In this document: positions 8,827-17,732 of the stretch, piece by piece
Position numbering within the stretch: the stretch's first letter is position 1
How the letters are laid out: the number at the start of each line of letters is the position of its first letter
DNA from: UBA668 sp041394605
Lineage (GTDB): Bacteria; Actinomycetota; Acidimicrobiia; Acidimicrobiales; Ilumatobacteraceae
DNA: 64,000 nt
Direction: 5' to 3'
NCBI GenBank assembly: GCA_041394605.1
Contig: JAWKHX010000010.1
Span: forward strand, 144,018-208,017
Made by a program: the position numbers and the translations under genes
The notes under the pieces: model-generated
Databases searched by the model: none
What the model saw: the letters and a program-made list of their open reading frames with translations, nothing else
Told to the model about the DNA's origin: nothing

Positions 8827-9238
8827 CCAGCACGGCCGTGCGCCGTTCCTCGCGCATCACGCGGTCGTAGGTCGGCCAGTCGTCGTGGGTGCCACCGGCG
8901 GCGGTGAAAATCTCCCGCAGGAGCACCCGCAACCGTTCATTGTCGACCCCGGGCGCGGGATCATCGGGCCCGATGAGGGTGGCCGTCCCTTCGACTGCCG
9001 CCCACTGCCATCCGGCGCGCAGCACCACGGAGATCGTGGGGTCGGCGCGCAGGTGGCTCAGCTTGCGGGCGCGCCCACCGGCGACGAAGGCCACCACCGG
9101 CTCGCCCGTGAGTGGGTGGGAGGTGACTCCGGCGTTGACGACGCTGGTCTGCGGCGTGAGGTCCGCACGGCGCGTCACGACGACGCTGAGCCCGTGGTCG
9201 AGTGGCACGAGGCGGGCGAACTCGCTGAGGTCGGTCAT
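8792..9238 (-). CDS. PPOX-fold F420/FMN-dependent oxidoreductase
   Basis: 148-residue protein of the pyridoxamine-5'-phosphate-oxidase-like split beta-barrel class common in actinobacteria. Typical elements are the start LVPLDHGLSVVVTRRADLTPQTSVVN, the ligand-binding loop RKLSHLRADPTISVVLRAG, and the strand WAAVEGTATLIGP. Members bind F420 or FMN/heme; many actinobacterial ones are F420-dependent reductases. The cofactor cannot be fixed from sequence alone. It sits beside a VOC protein and an alpha/beta hydrolase, a set typical of small-molecule detoxification. Confidence 0.82.
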   Translation of the reverse strand: MTDLSEFARLVPLDHGLSVVVTRRADLTPQTSVVNAGVTSHPLTGEPVVAFVAGGRARKLSHLRADPTISVVLRAGWQWAAVEGTATLIGPDDPAPGVDNERLRVLLREIFTAAGGTHDDWPTYDRVMREERRTAVLVTPTRCYSNPA

Positions 9239-9266
9239 CGCCGAACCGTACCCCGGCGGGCAGCAG

Positions 9267-9683
9267 TCAGTTGTCGGCAGTCTGGCGGGCCACGTAGCGA
9301 CGGACGGCCTCCTCGTCCGGTTGGCCCCAGCCGAGGCAGAAGGGGTGCCCGGCCGGGTCGGCGTAGACCTGGTAGCCCTCGGCTGCGGTGAGGTCCGGTG
9401 CAGCTTGCAGCAGCCGGGCCCCGAGCGTCATCGCCCGCTCGTGGGCCGCGGGGAAGTCGGTGACGTGCAGGTCCAGGTGCAGCTGCTGCGGGCTCCCGTC
9501 CGGCCACTCGGGTGGCACATGGTTCGGTGCGAGTTGCACACCGATGACCCAGCGGTCCTGGTCGTCCACCACGCTGTGCCAGTCGTCGTCAGCCAGCACC
9601 CGCCCACCGATCATGCCGGCCCAGAAGGCACTCTCCGCGCCGAGATCGCTGGCGTCGAACACCACCACTTGTCGAAGGATCAT
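9267..9683 (-). CDS. VOC (glyoxalase/bleomycin-resistance fold) protein
   Basis: 138-residue protein with two betaalphabetabetabeta VOC modules. The first begins LRQVVVFDASDLGAESAFWAGMIGG; the second has HLDLHVTDFPAAHERAMTLGARLL and ends YADPAGHPFCLGW, the classic C-terminal DPAGHPFCL signature seen in the actinobacterial VOC group. Members bind a metal or a drug-like ligand. Metal ligands are not complete enough to predict catalysis. It is divergent from the alpha/beta hydrolase at 9746. Confidence 0.85.
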   Translation of the reverse strand: MILRQVVVFDASDLGAESAFWAGMIGGRVLADDDWHSVVDDQDRWVIGVQLAPNHVPPEWPDGSPQQLHLDLHVTDFPAAHERAMTLGARLLQAAPDLTAAEGYQVYADPAGHPFCLGWGQPDEEAVRRYVARQTADN

Positions 9684-9745
9684 GCTCCATGCTCGCGCGA
9701 GGTCCGCTCCCTAGGAGTGAGGTTCGTGGCCCTACGCTCGGCGAC

Positions 9746-10642
9746 GTGCGCCCGGCCTTCGACGATGTGCTCCATGTCCCGGTGGCGGCCGGCCACGTGG
9801 TCGTGCATCACCGTGCTGCGCCCGGGAGGCCCGCCGCGCTGCTGGCGCACGGCACCGGGTTCTGCGCGGCGACGTGGACTGGCGTGGTCGAGCAGTTGGC
9901 GGGCCGGTTCGACCTGTTCGCGGTGGACCGCCGCGGGCACGGTGCCAGCAGTGCGCCCGCGGACGCGTACGACTTCACCGACTTCGCCGACGACGCCGTT
10001 CGGGTGATCGACGCACTCGGCCTGCAGGACGCCTTCGCCGTCGGCCACAGCGCCGGGGCCACCGACCTGCTGCTGGCGGCCGCATCCCGGCCGGCGGCCT
10101 TCCGGCGGATGTTCGTGATGGAGCCGACCGCTATGGACCCCGCCGATCCGGGTGTGCGCGCCCACCTCGCGCCCGCGCACGCCGAGACGCTGGACGCGTT
10201 CGCCCGCCGCAGGGCCACGTTCCCGTCCCGCGCTGCCGTGGCCGAGCGGTACGAGGGCCGTGGTGTCTTCGCCGGCTGGCAACCGGGCGTGCTGGCGGCC
10301 TTCGTGGAAGCGGGGTTCGCGGAGGTGGCCGACGGCTCGGTCACCTTGCGCTGCACACCGGTGAACGAGGTGGCGATGCTGCGGTCGATCTTCGCCGCCA
10401 TGGAGGGCACCTACCGGACCGGCGAGGGCGCCAACCCGTTCTCCTCGCTGGGCCTGGTTCATTGCCCGGTCACCGTGGCGACCACCGAGCACTCGCAGGA
10501 CATCTACAAGCACATGGCGGCCGTGGCCGCTCGTCTCCTCCCCGACGTCACCCAGGTCCACTTCGACGGCCTCGGACACGTCGCCCCGATGGTCGACCCG
10601 GTGCGGGTGGCGGACGAGGTGATCCGCTGCTGGCAGGGCTGA
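9746..10642 (+). CDS. Alpha/beta-fold hydrolase
   Basis: 298-residue hydrolase. The oxyanion strand LLAHGTGFCAATW, the GXSXG nucleophile elbow GHSAG (S102), the acid in the C-terminal half (the VATTEHSQDIY region) and the final catalytic His in FDGLGHVAPM form the expected triad. The substrate is unknown (ester, lactone or epoxide). GTG 9746 is preferred because a TACGCT -10 (9733-9738) lies seven bases before it, matching the leaderless pattern of this genome; a longer reading from ATG 9689 would add a non-conserved Arg-rich leader. Confidence 0.88.
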   Translation: MRPAFDDVLHVPVAAGHVVVHHRAAPGRPAALLAHGTGFCAATWTGVVEQLAGRFDLFAVDRRGHGASSAPADAYDFTDFADDAVRVIDALGLQDAFAVGHSAGATDLLLAAASRPAAFRRMFVMEPTAMDPADPGVRAHLAPAHAETLDAFARRRATFPSRAAVAERYEGRGVFAGWQPGVLAAFVEAGFAEVADGSVTLRCTPVNEVAMLRSIFAAMEGTYRTGEGANPFSSLGLVHCPVTVATTEHSQDIYKHMAAVAARLLPDVTQVHFDGLGHVAPMVDPVRVADEVIRCWQG

Positions 10643-10697
10643 GCAGGGCCGGCTGGTCGCCTACGCCGGTCGCGTCGCGATGAGTGGAGGTCGTCGG

Positions 10698-11258
10698 ATG
10701 GCGTGGCAGAGTGACCGGATGATCGAGTTGGTGCTGACCATCATCGGGCGCGACCGGGCGGGTGTCGTCGCCGAACTGGCCGACGTCGTCCGGTTCCACG
10801 AGGCGAACTGGAAGCGCAGTGAGCTGGCGGAGATCGCCGGCACGTTCGCCGGCGTGGTGGTGGTGGAGGTGGATGACGACCGTGTCGACGAACTGCTCAC
10901 CAACCTGCTGATCCTGCGCGAGCAGGGGTTGCACATCACGGCCCAGCAGATCGAGGAGCCCGCCGAAGCCCCCGAGGCGCTGGACGTGCGCCTGCGGTTC
11001 ACCGGCGACGACCGCCCGGGCATCGTCCACGAGATCTCCACCACGATCAGCGGGTTCGGCATCAACATCCTGCGGCTCGGCACGGTGGTGGGGCCGACGG
11101 GCACCGATGGCGGCAACGGCTTCGAGATCACCACCCACCTCAGCGTGCCGATCGTCGTGGACCTCGATGCCGTGCTCGACGCGGTCGGCACGCTCACCGA
11201 CAACCTCGGCATCGCGCTGCACGTGGAGGACCTGACCGACGTCGACACCGACGACTGA
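10698..11258 (+). CDS. Tandem ACT-domain protein, GcvR-like
   Basis: 186-residue protein made of two ACT domains: ELVLTIIGRDRAGVVAELADVV (about 9-30) and DVRLRFTGDDRPGIVHEISTTI (about 95-116), each with the conserved D/RxGxV/I ligand turn. There is no DNA-binding or catalytic domain, the architecture of GcvR and of actinobacterial ACT regulators that sense amino acids such as glycine. Its role is probably to sense an amino acid and modulate a partner protein. ATG 10698 has a GGAGG site seven bases upstream; ATG 10719 (MIELVLT) would be a shorter alternative. Confidence 0.85.
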   Translation: MAWQSDRMIELVLTIIGRDRAGVVAELADVVRFHEANWKRSELAEIAGTFAGVVVVEVDDDRVDELLTNLLILREQGLHITAQQIEEPAEAPEALDVRLRFTGDDRPGIVHEISTTISGFGINILRLGTVVGPTGTDGGNGFEITTHLSVPIVVDLDAVLDAVGTLTDNLGIALHVEDLTDVDTDD

Positions 11259-11386
11259 GTAGGTCGTGACCTCTCGCAACGTCACGGCCTGGAGCCGACT
11301 TCCGACGCAGTCACCGAAGGTCGCTCTACGGGGGACATTCGGTACCCGCGTCGGGGGATCTCGCGATCGCTCGTCGGCGGCGTCGG

Positions 11387-11402
11387 CGGTTCAGCTGAAC
11401 CG
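11387..11402 (-). terminator. Perfect 16-bp palindrome downstream of tmRNA
   Basis: CGGTTCAGCTGAACCG is self-complementary and lies 35 bases beyond the tmRNA 3' end, the second of two hairpins there. No U-tract follows, as is usual for actinobacterial terminators. The rest of 11259-11436 shows no gene. Confidence 0.4.
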
Positions 11403-11410
11403 ACAGGTTA

Positions 11411-11427
11411 CGAGGACGCCTTCCTCG
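11411..11427 (-). terminator. Hairpin just after tmRNA, probable terminator
   Basis: CGAGGA and TCCTCG arms with a 5-base loop start 9 bases after the encoded CCA of the tmRNA, a suitable position for termination or 3' end trimming. Confidence 0.5.
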
Positions 11428-11436
11428 GTCTTTGGT

Positions 11437-11827
11437 TGGTGGAGCTGGGGGGAATCGAACCCCCGTCCATCAGGCGACGTACGCCCGTGCTACGACCATT
11501 CCCGACTCACCCTCTGACGCAGAGGGACCGGCGGGTCGGCTGGCTTCCGGTTACCCGGTTGCCCGCGGCTCGTCTTTCCGAACGGTCATCGGTCTTTCCC
11601 GACGCCAGCAGTCTTTCCCGCTGCCATCCCCCGCTTCTGTTGCCGGGCTGCGGTGGATCGGCCCCGTGCGCCATTTCTGGTCACGATGTCTCTTCACTAC
11701 CTGATCAGATCAGGCGGCGAGAGCGAACTGCTCGTTGGCAATTCTTTGGGTTGCCCCGTTTAGCGAGTCTGAGCAACTCGGGTCGCACGCTCGCACGACG
11801 AATCTGATGTCGAAACCAGTCAGCCCC
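11437..11827 (-). ncRNA. ssrA: Transfer-messenger RNA (tmRNA)
   Basis: The 5' end GGGGCTGACTGGTTTCGAC (from 11827) and the 3' end GGTTCGATTCCCCCCAGCTC followed by CACCA (to 11437) form the tRNA-like half; GGGGCTG pairs with CAGCTCC to give the acceptor stem, and CCA is encoded. The tag frame runs at 11739-11710 and reads ANEQFALAA then TGA, ending in the LAA degron recognised by ClpXP. With the non-coded alanine the tag is AANEQFALAA, one residue shorter than the common AANDENYALAA. A TAGCGT hexamer (11851-11846) upstream is the likely -10, leaving a short leader for RNase P. Its partner SmpB is encoded at 19.1 kb. It frees stalled ribosomes and tags the products. Confidence 0.97.
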
Positions 11828-11874
11828 GTGGTGTGAACTGCCCTCACGCTACCGCCCACCGGGCGCGGCCGGCT

Positions 11875-13806
11875 TCACAAATACAGGCCGCGGATGTCCG
11901 GCAGGACGCCGGTGTAGGCGAGGACGCCATCGGGGCTGGGGCACACCGGGTTCGCCGCTTCACCCGGCGCCCACGGCTGCGGGCAGGGCAGGTGGCTGAG
12001 GTGGGCGATCCAGCGGGAGATGTAGTCACCGGTGGCCCACACGCCGAGGCCCAGCAGATGCAACCGGTCCGACGAGTACCACCCCGATGAGTGGCCGGCG
12101 TACGTGCGCCAGTCGGCGATCACCAGGTCGGGGAACTCGGGCGACGCGGCCAACTGGCGGAGCACATCGTTCTGTGCCCAGTACCGGCTGACCACCGGCC
12201 CCTCGCTGTAGGTGAGCCAGAGGATCATCTTCGCCCCCTTGGCCCGCGCCGCGTCGATGATCTGGCGAACGTGCGTCTCGAAGTTGGTGATCACGTCGTT
12301 GTAGCCGGTCTTGATCACCACGATGTCGAACGGGCCCTGCCAGCCCTGGATCGCCTTCAGCGCGGTGTTCGGCTTCACGTTCGTGTACGAACTGATGCAG
12401 GACTCCCGCACCAGGCGGCGGCACGGCTCGGCGTCGTACACGTACGAATAACCCTGGAACGTGGCTTTCGCCTGCGGCACGATCGTGAACCCGCCGAGCG
12501 AGCTGTCGCCGATCATCAGCACGTGCGGCACGGGCGGAGTGTTCGGAGGAACCGGTTGCGTGGCGGCCACCGGGGTACCGGTGAACCAGCCCTGCAGGTC
12601 CACCACCAGCTCGGCGCCCCGGTTGGAGAAGAAGGCCATGCCCCGGTCGCTGACCGGCACGATGGCCTGGTTGGCGGTGGTGGCGTTGCGATGGGCGGTG
12701 TTCAGCGTCGAGGTGCCGGGCCGTGCGGTGCCGGCAGGGTAGGCGGTGATGTAGCTGCGGGCATCGGGGGCGACAGCGGTGACATTGGTGACCAGCGCGG
12801 CGGCCTGCACCGGCAGGGGGATCTCGCGGGTGCCGCCCGGCCACACCCGGGGCGGGTCGGTGCGGGTGTCCAGCAGGCGCTGGGGGACAGCGGGCACGAA
12901 CAGTCCGTCGCTGCTGTCGTCGGCGGACTCTCCGGTGAACCACCCGGTGATGTCCACGATCAGGTGCCCGCCAGGCGAAGCCGTGACCACGAACCCGTCT
13001 GCCGACACCGGTACGACCACGGCTCCGGCTCGCGGCGCGCCCGTGCCGTCCACGTTCATGAAGGACGTGCCGTTGGCCTCGGCGCCGGCGGGGTGCGCGG
13101 AGAAGAAGCCCCGCGGCGCGCCCACGCTGGTGACGTTCACGGCCACGGCGGTGGCGTCGGACGGTACGCCCTCGGGCAGCGCCACGGTGACGGCCCCGCC
13201 CGGCTCCAGCGGGTCGCCGGTGCGGGTGTCCAGCAGGCGGTCCGGTGCGAGGGGTTGGAAGCGACCCGCCGTGGCGGACGTGGCCGGGGTGAAAACGCCC
13301 AACAGGTCGAGCACCAGGTCCACGGGGGTGGACGAGCGGATGTCCACGGCACCGCCCTCGCCCAGCGGTACGACCGCGCTGTTGCTGACTGCGCTGCGGG
13401 TGGACAGGTTGAGCACGGAGGTAGAGGGCACCGGCCCGCCGGCCGGCCAGATCTGCACGTACCCGCCGACCGCGGCGGGTGGTGCGGACACCGCCACCAT
13501 CACCGCAGTGGTGGCCTCGGGCACCCCGGCCAACTCGCTGCCGGCGCCCACCAGTTGCACGCGGACGGTGCCGTCCTCCAGCACGGTGCAGCCGCACTCC
13601 TCCAACCGGGTGTCGGCGGCGCGCAACGGGCCGATGGGCTGATAGGCGGCGGTGCTGCCGGCCGGGGTGGGTGCGGCGACCGCAGCGAGGCGGGCTGGAG
13701 TGGGCAGGGGCGCGGCCGCGACGGGTGTTGCCCCGGCGAGCATTGCCACGGCCGTCACCAATGCGCCCGTCCGTGCCGCAGTGCCGCTGCGCCCCCGTGC
13801 AGCCAT
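11875..13806 (-). CDS. Secreted repeat protein with C-terminal SGNH hydrolase domain
   Basis: 643-residue exported protein. After a signal peptide (to about residue 33, ending VAAAP) come three copies of a roughly 120-residue beta-rich module marked by LLDTR, NVT, a YPAG or HPAG turn, S-x-LN, VPV and D-x-x-GWFTG. A domain of about 218 residues follows (from about 426) with SGNH-hydrolase blocks: GDS with S435, GYND with N503, and D580/H583 in SSDRLHL. SGNH enzymes deacylate polysaccharides or lipids. The module is shared with the sortase fusion at 21.2 kb. ATG 13806 is chosen because TACGCT lies seven bases upstream and it begins a clean signal peptide. The module probably binds the cell surface, but I know no named family for it. 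Confidence 0.85.
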   Translation of the reverse strand: MAARGRSGTAARTGALVTAVAMLAGATPVAAAPLPTPARLAAVAAPTPAGSTAAYQPIGPLRAADTRLEECGCTVLEDGTVRVQLVGAGSELAGVPEATTAVMVAVSAPPAAVGGYVQIWPAGGPVPSTSVLNLSTRSAVSNSAVVPLGEGGAVDIRSSTPVDLVLDLLGVFTPATSATAGRFQPLAPDRLLDTRTGDPLEPGGAVTVALPEGVPSDATAVAVNVTSVGAPRGFFSAHPAGAEANGTSFMNVDGTGAPRAGAVVVPVSADGFVVTASPGGHLIVDITGWFTGESADDSSDGLFVPAVPQRLLDTRTDPPRVWPGGTREIPLPVQAAALVTNVTAVAPDARSYITAYPAGTARPGTSTLNTAHRNATTANQAIVPVSDRGMAFFSNRGAELVVDLQGWFTGTPVAATQPVPPNTPPVPHVLMIGDSSLGGFTIVPQAKATFQGYSYVYDAEPCRRLVRESCISSYTNVKPNTALKAIQGWQGPFDIVVIKTGYNDVITNFETHVRQIIDAARAKGAKMILWLTYSEGPVVSRYWAQNDVLRQLAASPEFPDLVIADWRTYAGHSSGWYSSDRLHLLGLGVWATGDYISRWIAHLSHLPCPQPWAPGEAANPVCPSPDGVLAYTGVLPDIRGLYL

Positions 13807-13935
13807 TCGCGGGAGCGTACTGGAACGGGAATGCCTGGTCGGGTTCTTCGGCGGTGCCGGATCTAATGACATTCATCGTGACAGAACAGCGCTGGTGTGG
13901 CATGCTGCCGACCACCGGAGGGGAAGGACGTCACC

Positions 13936-14733
13936 ATGCGCTACGGCCAGATCGACAAGGACTACGCCATCCGCCTGGCCACCACGCCGCCGGACGACGA
14001 CGGGCCGATCTGGATGGTGAACCTGATGCGCTACCGCGAGCGCGCCGACTACGCCGACGGGCGCCAGACCACCCTCACCGGCCGCGAGGCCGACGACCTG
14101 TACGCGCCGATCGGGCCACTCACGGCGATCGGCGCCGAGCCCGTGTTCGTGGGCGACGTGGACACCCAGTTCCTCAACGACACGCCCAAGTGGGACCGCA
14201 TCGGCATCGTCAAGTACCCGAGCCGGCGGGCGTTCATCGAGATGCAGCAGCGGCCGGACTTCCAGGCGCTGCACGAGCACAAGGACGCCGGCATGGCCGA
14301 GACCATCGTCATCGGCTGCCTCCCCATGCCCGTGCCGGAACTGCCCGCCGACGCGCCCTCGTGGGACGACGTGCCCTTCCCACCCACCGCCGACGACGGC
14401 GACGTGATGGTGGTGCACGTGCTGAAGTTCAAGGAGCCGGAGAGCGTCACGGAGATGGCCACCTACACGGACCACGCGGCGAAGGTGGCAGTTCCCAACG
14501 GGGTGCGCATCGCGGCGTGGCTGCGGGCCGAGGGCACCATCCTCGGTGACGGCCGCACGTGGGACCAGGTGCGGTTCAATGCCTTCCCCAGCCGCCAGGC
14601 GTTCATGACCGTGGCGTTGGACCCGGAGCGCCTGGCCGCCCAGGCCGCCCACCGTGAGGTGGCACTGGCCGACACCTACACGCTGATCGTCCGGCCGACG
14701 ATCAACCGGCTGCACGCCTCCACCCTGGACTAG
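13936..14733 (+). CDS. Duplicated dimeric alpha-beta barrel (DUF1330-like) protein
   Basis: 265 residues with two related halves, each with a strand WMVNLMRYRERADY (about 28-41) or MVVHVLKFKEPESV (about 157-170) and a later FPSRRAF/YPSRRAF turn (KYPSRRAFIEM; FPSRQAFMTV). This pattern resembles DUF1330/EthD-like dimeric alpha-beta barrels duplicated in one chain. No catalytic residue is evident. ATG 13936 follows GGAGG...AAGGA. It is divergent from the SGNH repeat gene and tail to tail with the glucosidase. Confidence 0.65.
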   Translation: MRYGQIDKDYAIRLATTPPDDDGPIWMVNLMRYRERADYADGRQTTLTGREADDLYAPIGPLTAIGAEPVFVGDVDTQFLNDTPKWDRIGIVKYPSRRAFIEMQQRPDFQALHEHKDAGMAETIVIGCLPMPVPELPADAPSWDDVPFPPTADDGDVMVVHVLKFKEPESVTEMATYTDHAAKVAVPNGVRIAAWLRAEGTILGDGRTWDQVRFNAFPSRQAFMTVALDPERLAAQAAHREVALADTYTLIVRPTINRLHASTLD

Positions 14734-14736
14734 GCG

Positions 14737-16152
14737 TCACCCCGGCAGGCCGTTGGCGGCCACCACCCCGCGATACCAGTGGGCCGACGCCTTGGGTGTG
14801 CGGGTGAGCGTGTCGAAGTCCACATGCACCAGGCCGAAGCGCTGGTCGTACCCAAAGGCCCACTCGAAGTTGTCGAACAGCGACCACTGGTAGTACCCAC
14901 GCACGTCCACGCCGTGGTCCATCGCCGCCCGCAGCGCGGTGAGGTAGCGGGTGAGGAAGGCGATGCGGCGCTGGTCGTCGCACACCCCATCCACCACCGG
15001 GTCGTCGTAGGCGCACCCGTTCTCCGTGACGTACACGGGCGGCAGGTCCGGATAGTCGTGGTGCAGGCGTACGAGCAGTTCGCGGAACCCGTCGGGGGTG
15101 ATCGGCCAGCCCATGTCGGTGTGTTCCGCCCGCACCGGCGCGGGGCGCACGCTGCGCACGGTGGGGAACGACAGCACGGGCTGGTTGCCGGGCGCCCCGG
15201 CCTGAGCGGGGTCGGGGTCCAGCCCACTGAACAGGCTGTCGAAGTAGCAGTTCAGGCCGATCCAGTCCAGCGGCCGGGCGATCTGCTCCAGGTCGCCGGG
15301 CAGCACGGCGTCGGCGAGGGCGCCGAACCCCTCCATCACGTCGGCCGGGTACTGGCCGGTCAGCAGTGCATCGAACCACCAGCGGTTCTGAATGCCGTCG
15401 ATCCGGCGGAGCGCGTCCGCGGGCGCGGGCGGCTCGCCCTCGCTGCGGGCCAGCGACGGGTTGATGACGATGCCCAGCGAGAGGTCGTTCCGCTCCGCCC
15501 GCATGGCGTCCACGGCCAGGCCGTGGGCCAGCAGTTGGTGGTGGGCCACGGTGACCGCGGCCTTGTCGTCGCGCAGGCCCGGCGCGTGATGGCCGTCGGC
15601 GTGGCCGAGGTAGGCGTAGCACCACGGCTCGTTGAACGTGGCGATCATCGGCGCCCGGTCGCCCAACTCGCGGGCGATGAGCGCGGCGTAGTCGGCGAAC
15701 CAGTGCACGGTGTCCCTGCTGCGGAAGCCGCCGTGCTCCTCCAGCGCGGACGGCAGGTCCCAGTGGAACAGGGTGATGTTGGGCACGATGCCGCGGGCGA
15801 GCAGACCGTCCACCAGGCGGTGGTAGAAGTCCAGCCCCTCCCGGTTCACCTCGCCGAACCCGCCCGGCAGCACGCGGGACCAGGAGATGGAGAAGCGGTA
15901 CGACTGCAGCCCGAGGTCGGCCATCAGCGCGAGGTCCTCGTCCAGCCGGTGGTAGTGGTCGCAGGCGATGTCACCCGTGTGGCCGTGCGCCACCTTGCCC
16001 TCGGTGTGTGAGAAGTCGTCCCACACGGACCGGCCCCGGCCGCCATCCTCAGCGCCGCCCTCGATCTGGTAGGCCGCCGTCGCCGCCCCCCACAGGAACC
16101 CTTCCGGGAACCGGACCGTCGTCGTGCGCTCGCTGCTGTGCCCCTGGCTCAT
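14737..16152 (-). CDS. GH1 beta-glucosidase
   Basis: 471-residue family 1 glycoside hydrolase. N-terminal signature FPEGFLWGAATAAYQIEGG (15-33), acid/base E175 in FNEPW, nucleophile E377 in YVTENG, and the aglycone/glucose-site WSLFDNFEW near the C-terminus are all present. It cleaves beta-linked glucosides (or galactosides) with retention, in the cytoplasm, since no signal peptide is seen. ATG 16152 gives MSQGHSSERTTTVRF, a short natural leader. It stands alone on this strand, so uptake genes are not linked. Confidence 0.95.
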   Translation of the reverse strand: MSQGHSSERTTTVRFPEGFLWGAATAAYQIEGGAEDGGRGRSVWDDFSHTEGKVAHGHTGDIACDHYHRLDEDLALMADLGLQSYRFSISWSRVLPGGFGEVNREGLDFYHRLVDGLLARGIVPNITLFHWDLPSALEEHGGFRSRDTVHWFADYAALIARELGDRAPMIATFNEPWCYAYLGHADGHHAPGLRDDKAAVTVAHHQLLAHGLAVDAMRAERNDLSLGIVINPSLARSEGEPPAPADALRRIDGIQNRWWFDALLTGQYPADVMEGFGALADAVLPGDLEQIARPLDWIGLNCYFDSLFSGLDPDPAQAGAPGNQPVLSFPTVRSVRPAPVRAEHTDMGWPITPDGFRELLVRLHHDYPDLPPVYVTENGCAYDDPVVDGVCDDQRRIAFLTRYLTALRAAMDHGVDVRGYYQWSLFDNFEWAFGYDQRFGLVHVDFDTLTRTPKASAHWYRGVVAANGLPG

Positions 16153-16335
16153 ACGCCCCTTGACGGTACCGACCCCGGTCCGCTTCCCTGCGCCGCCCCG
16201 TCGGCGAATCTCCACGTGACGAAACTCAGGGTGTGACGGCGAATCGAAATCGAACTGACGAGAACGCGGGCACATGTGAGTCGACGGACCGGCTCGCCCG
16301 GGCGGAGCGGAAGGCGGCCCCGGCGGGCGGCACCG

Positions 16336-17367
16336 TCAGGACACCTTGGAGATGGTGTCGCCCCGGCGAACCGTGCCCGGCTGCACCACCACTGCGCAGA
16401 TGCCGCGCAAGTTGTACTGCTTGCCGGTGACACCGTTGATCCACCGGTGGGCGGCCAGGCCGAAGCGGCGGGTGAACTTGGCGCAGCCGGTGTGGGGCTT
16501 GGCCGTCACCTCGATGACTGCCGTGCCGAGCGCCAGGCGGGTGCCGGGCGGCACGTTGTCGTACGACAGGTCGAGATCCACGAACAGCTGGTCGCCGGCC
16601 AGATGCATGCGCTCCCGGCCACCGGCCACCAGCTCGGCGCAGCGGCTGTTCATCAGGTTCAGCTGGGCCTCCGGCTCGGCCGAGCCGTCCGGCGTGCTAC
16701 GGCTGCCTCGGGCCTTCCAGTTGTCGCCCACCAGCCCCACCGTCAGGTCCAGCTCGCCGACCTCCACCACCTCACGATCGTCCACCGCCGGCCGGCGGAC
16801 GATCAGCTCCACGGTGCCGGACTCCGCTGGCGACCGGCGCACCTCCGCCAGCCACGCCGCGGCCACGGCCTCGTCCAAGCGGCCCGACGCCGCCGCTGCC
16901 GCCTGCCAGTACTCCGTCATCAACTCGCGGCTCCACGCCGGCTGGCGCACGTCGCCACGCGGCCCGAACTCGGCCATGTAGGGCTTGATGTCCAGCACCG
17001 GCGTGCCGTCGATGGCATCCAGCCCGCGCACCTCCACCACGCCGCCCGGCCGCACCGCCATCAGCTCGCAGACGCACGTGCCAATCCGGTTCGGACGGTC
17101 CTTGGCGCGCTGGGCGAGGATGCCCACCATCGGCCACTCCGGGTTGCCCCGCGGGTGGCGGGCCCCGCGGCACACGCCCGCGGGATCCACCCGGTCGAAC
17201 ACGAACACCACCTCCACATGGGAGAAGTCGCGCAGCCCGTCGGTGGCCGCTGCATCGACCACATCGAGGTCCAGCTGGATCGTGCTGTTGACCAGATCCC
17301 ACTGGTCGTCGACGGCGTCGGCCCGCTCGTTGCGAACGTGCCCGATGGGCTGCACCTCGAATGTCAT
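16336..17367 (-). CDS. TrmO-like methyltransferase fused to MOSC domain
   Basis: 343-residue two-domain protein. Residues about 1-140 match TrmO/TsaA-type tRNA m6t6A methyltransferases: the start PIGHVRNERADA, FSHVEVVFVFDRVDP, the ARHPRGNPEWPMVGILAQR and RPNRIGTCVCEL motif, and LDAIDGTPVLDIKPYMAEF. Residues about 205-343 are a MOSC domain with SRCAELVAGGRERM, AGDQLFVDLDLS, and the cysteine motif KPHTGCAKFTRRFG. MOSC domains carry sulfur for the molybdenum cofactor or reduce N-hydroxylated compounds. The TrmO arginines for SAM are altered (RSP of the family reads QRAKDR here), so methylation is not certain. ATG 17367 is the natural TrmO start. It is divergent from the EthD gene. Confidence 0.88.
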   Translation of the reverse strand: MTFEVQPIGHVRNERADAVDDQWDLVNSTIQLDLDVVDAAATDGLRDFSHVEVVFVFDRVDPAGVCRGARHPRGNPEWPMVGILAQRAKDRPNRIGTCVCELMAVRPGGVVEVRGLDAIDGTPVLDIKPYMAEFGPRGDVRQPAWSRELMTEYWQAAAAASGRLDEAVAAAWLAEVRRSPAESGTVELIVRRPAVDDREVVEVGELDLTVGLVGDNWKARGSRSTPDGSAEPEAQLNLMNSRCAELVAGGRERMHLAGDQLFVDLDLSYDNVPPGTRLALGTAVIEVTAKPHTGCAKFTRRFGLAAHRWINGVTGKQYNLRGICAVVVQPGTVRRGDTISKVS

Positions 17368-17431
17368 GCCGGGCAGTCTCGCGTGCGCACGCCTCGCCGT
17401 CGCGCCGGGTTTCGACCTACGGTTCGCGCCC

Positions 17432-17719
17432 ATGATCCGAGTGAGCGTCACCTACCCCAGCGGCGAGGGCAGCACCTTCGACCACGACTACTACGCCAAC
17501 ACCCACGTACCCATGTGCGTGGCCGCGTGGAGCCCGGTGAAGGCCGAGATCGACAAGGGCGTCAACGGCCCCAACGTCGCCGCCGTGCACTTCTATTACG
17601 ACTCGATGGAACAGTTCCAGGCGGCGATGGGCTCACCGAAGACCGGCGAGATCATGGCTGATGTGGCCAACTACACCAACATCGCGCCCGCCATGCAGAT
17701 CAGCGAGATCGTCGGCTGA
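17432..17719 (+). CDS. EthD-family protein
   Basis: 95-residue protein of the EthD dimeric ferredoxin-like fold: IRVSVTYPSGEGSTFDHDYYANTHVPM is the diagnostic start, and HFYYDSMEQFQAAM the second half. EthD proteins appear with oxidative degradation pathways, usually without known catalysis. The start is ATG 17432, with a TACGGT -10 ending eight bases upstream (leaderless). The Mug glycosylase follows after 13 bases, likely in one transcript. Confidence 0.88.
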   Translation: MIRVSVTYPSGEGSTFDHDYYANTHVPMCVAAWSPVKAEIDKGVNGPNVAAVHFYYDSMEQFQAAMGSPKTGEIMADVANYTNIAPAMQISEIVG

Positions 17720-17732
17720 TGCCCCTGCGGCC

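Noticed and set aside
12091..13866. Long forward open frame opposite the SGNH repeat gene
   Set aside because: Same high-GC antisense effect; no start signal or motif, and the reverse strand has a signal peptide and catalytic motifs.
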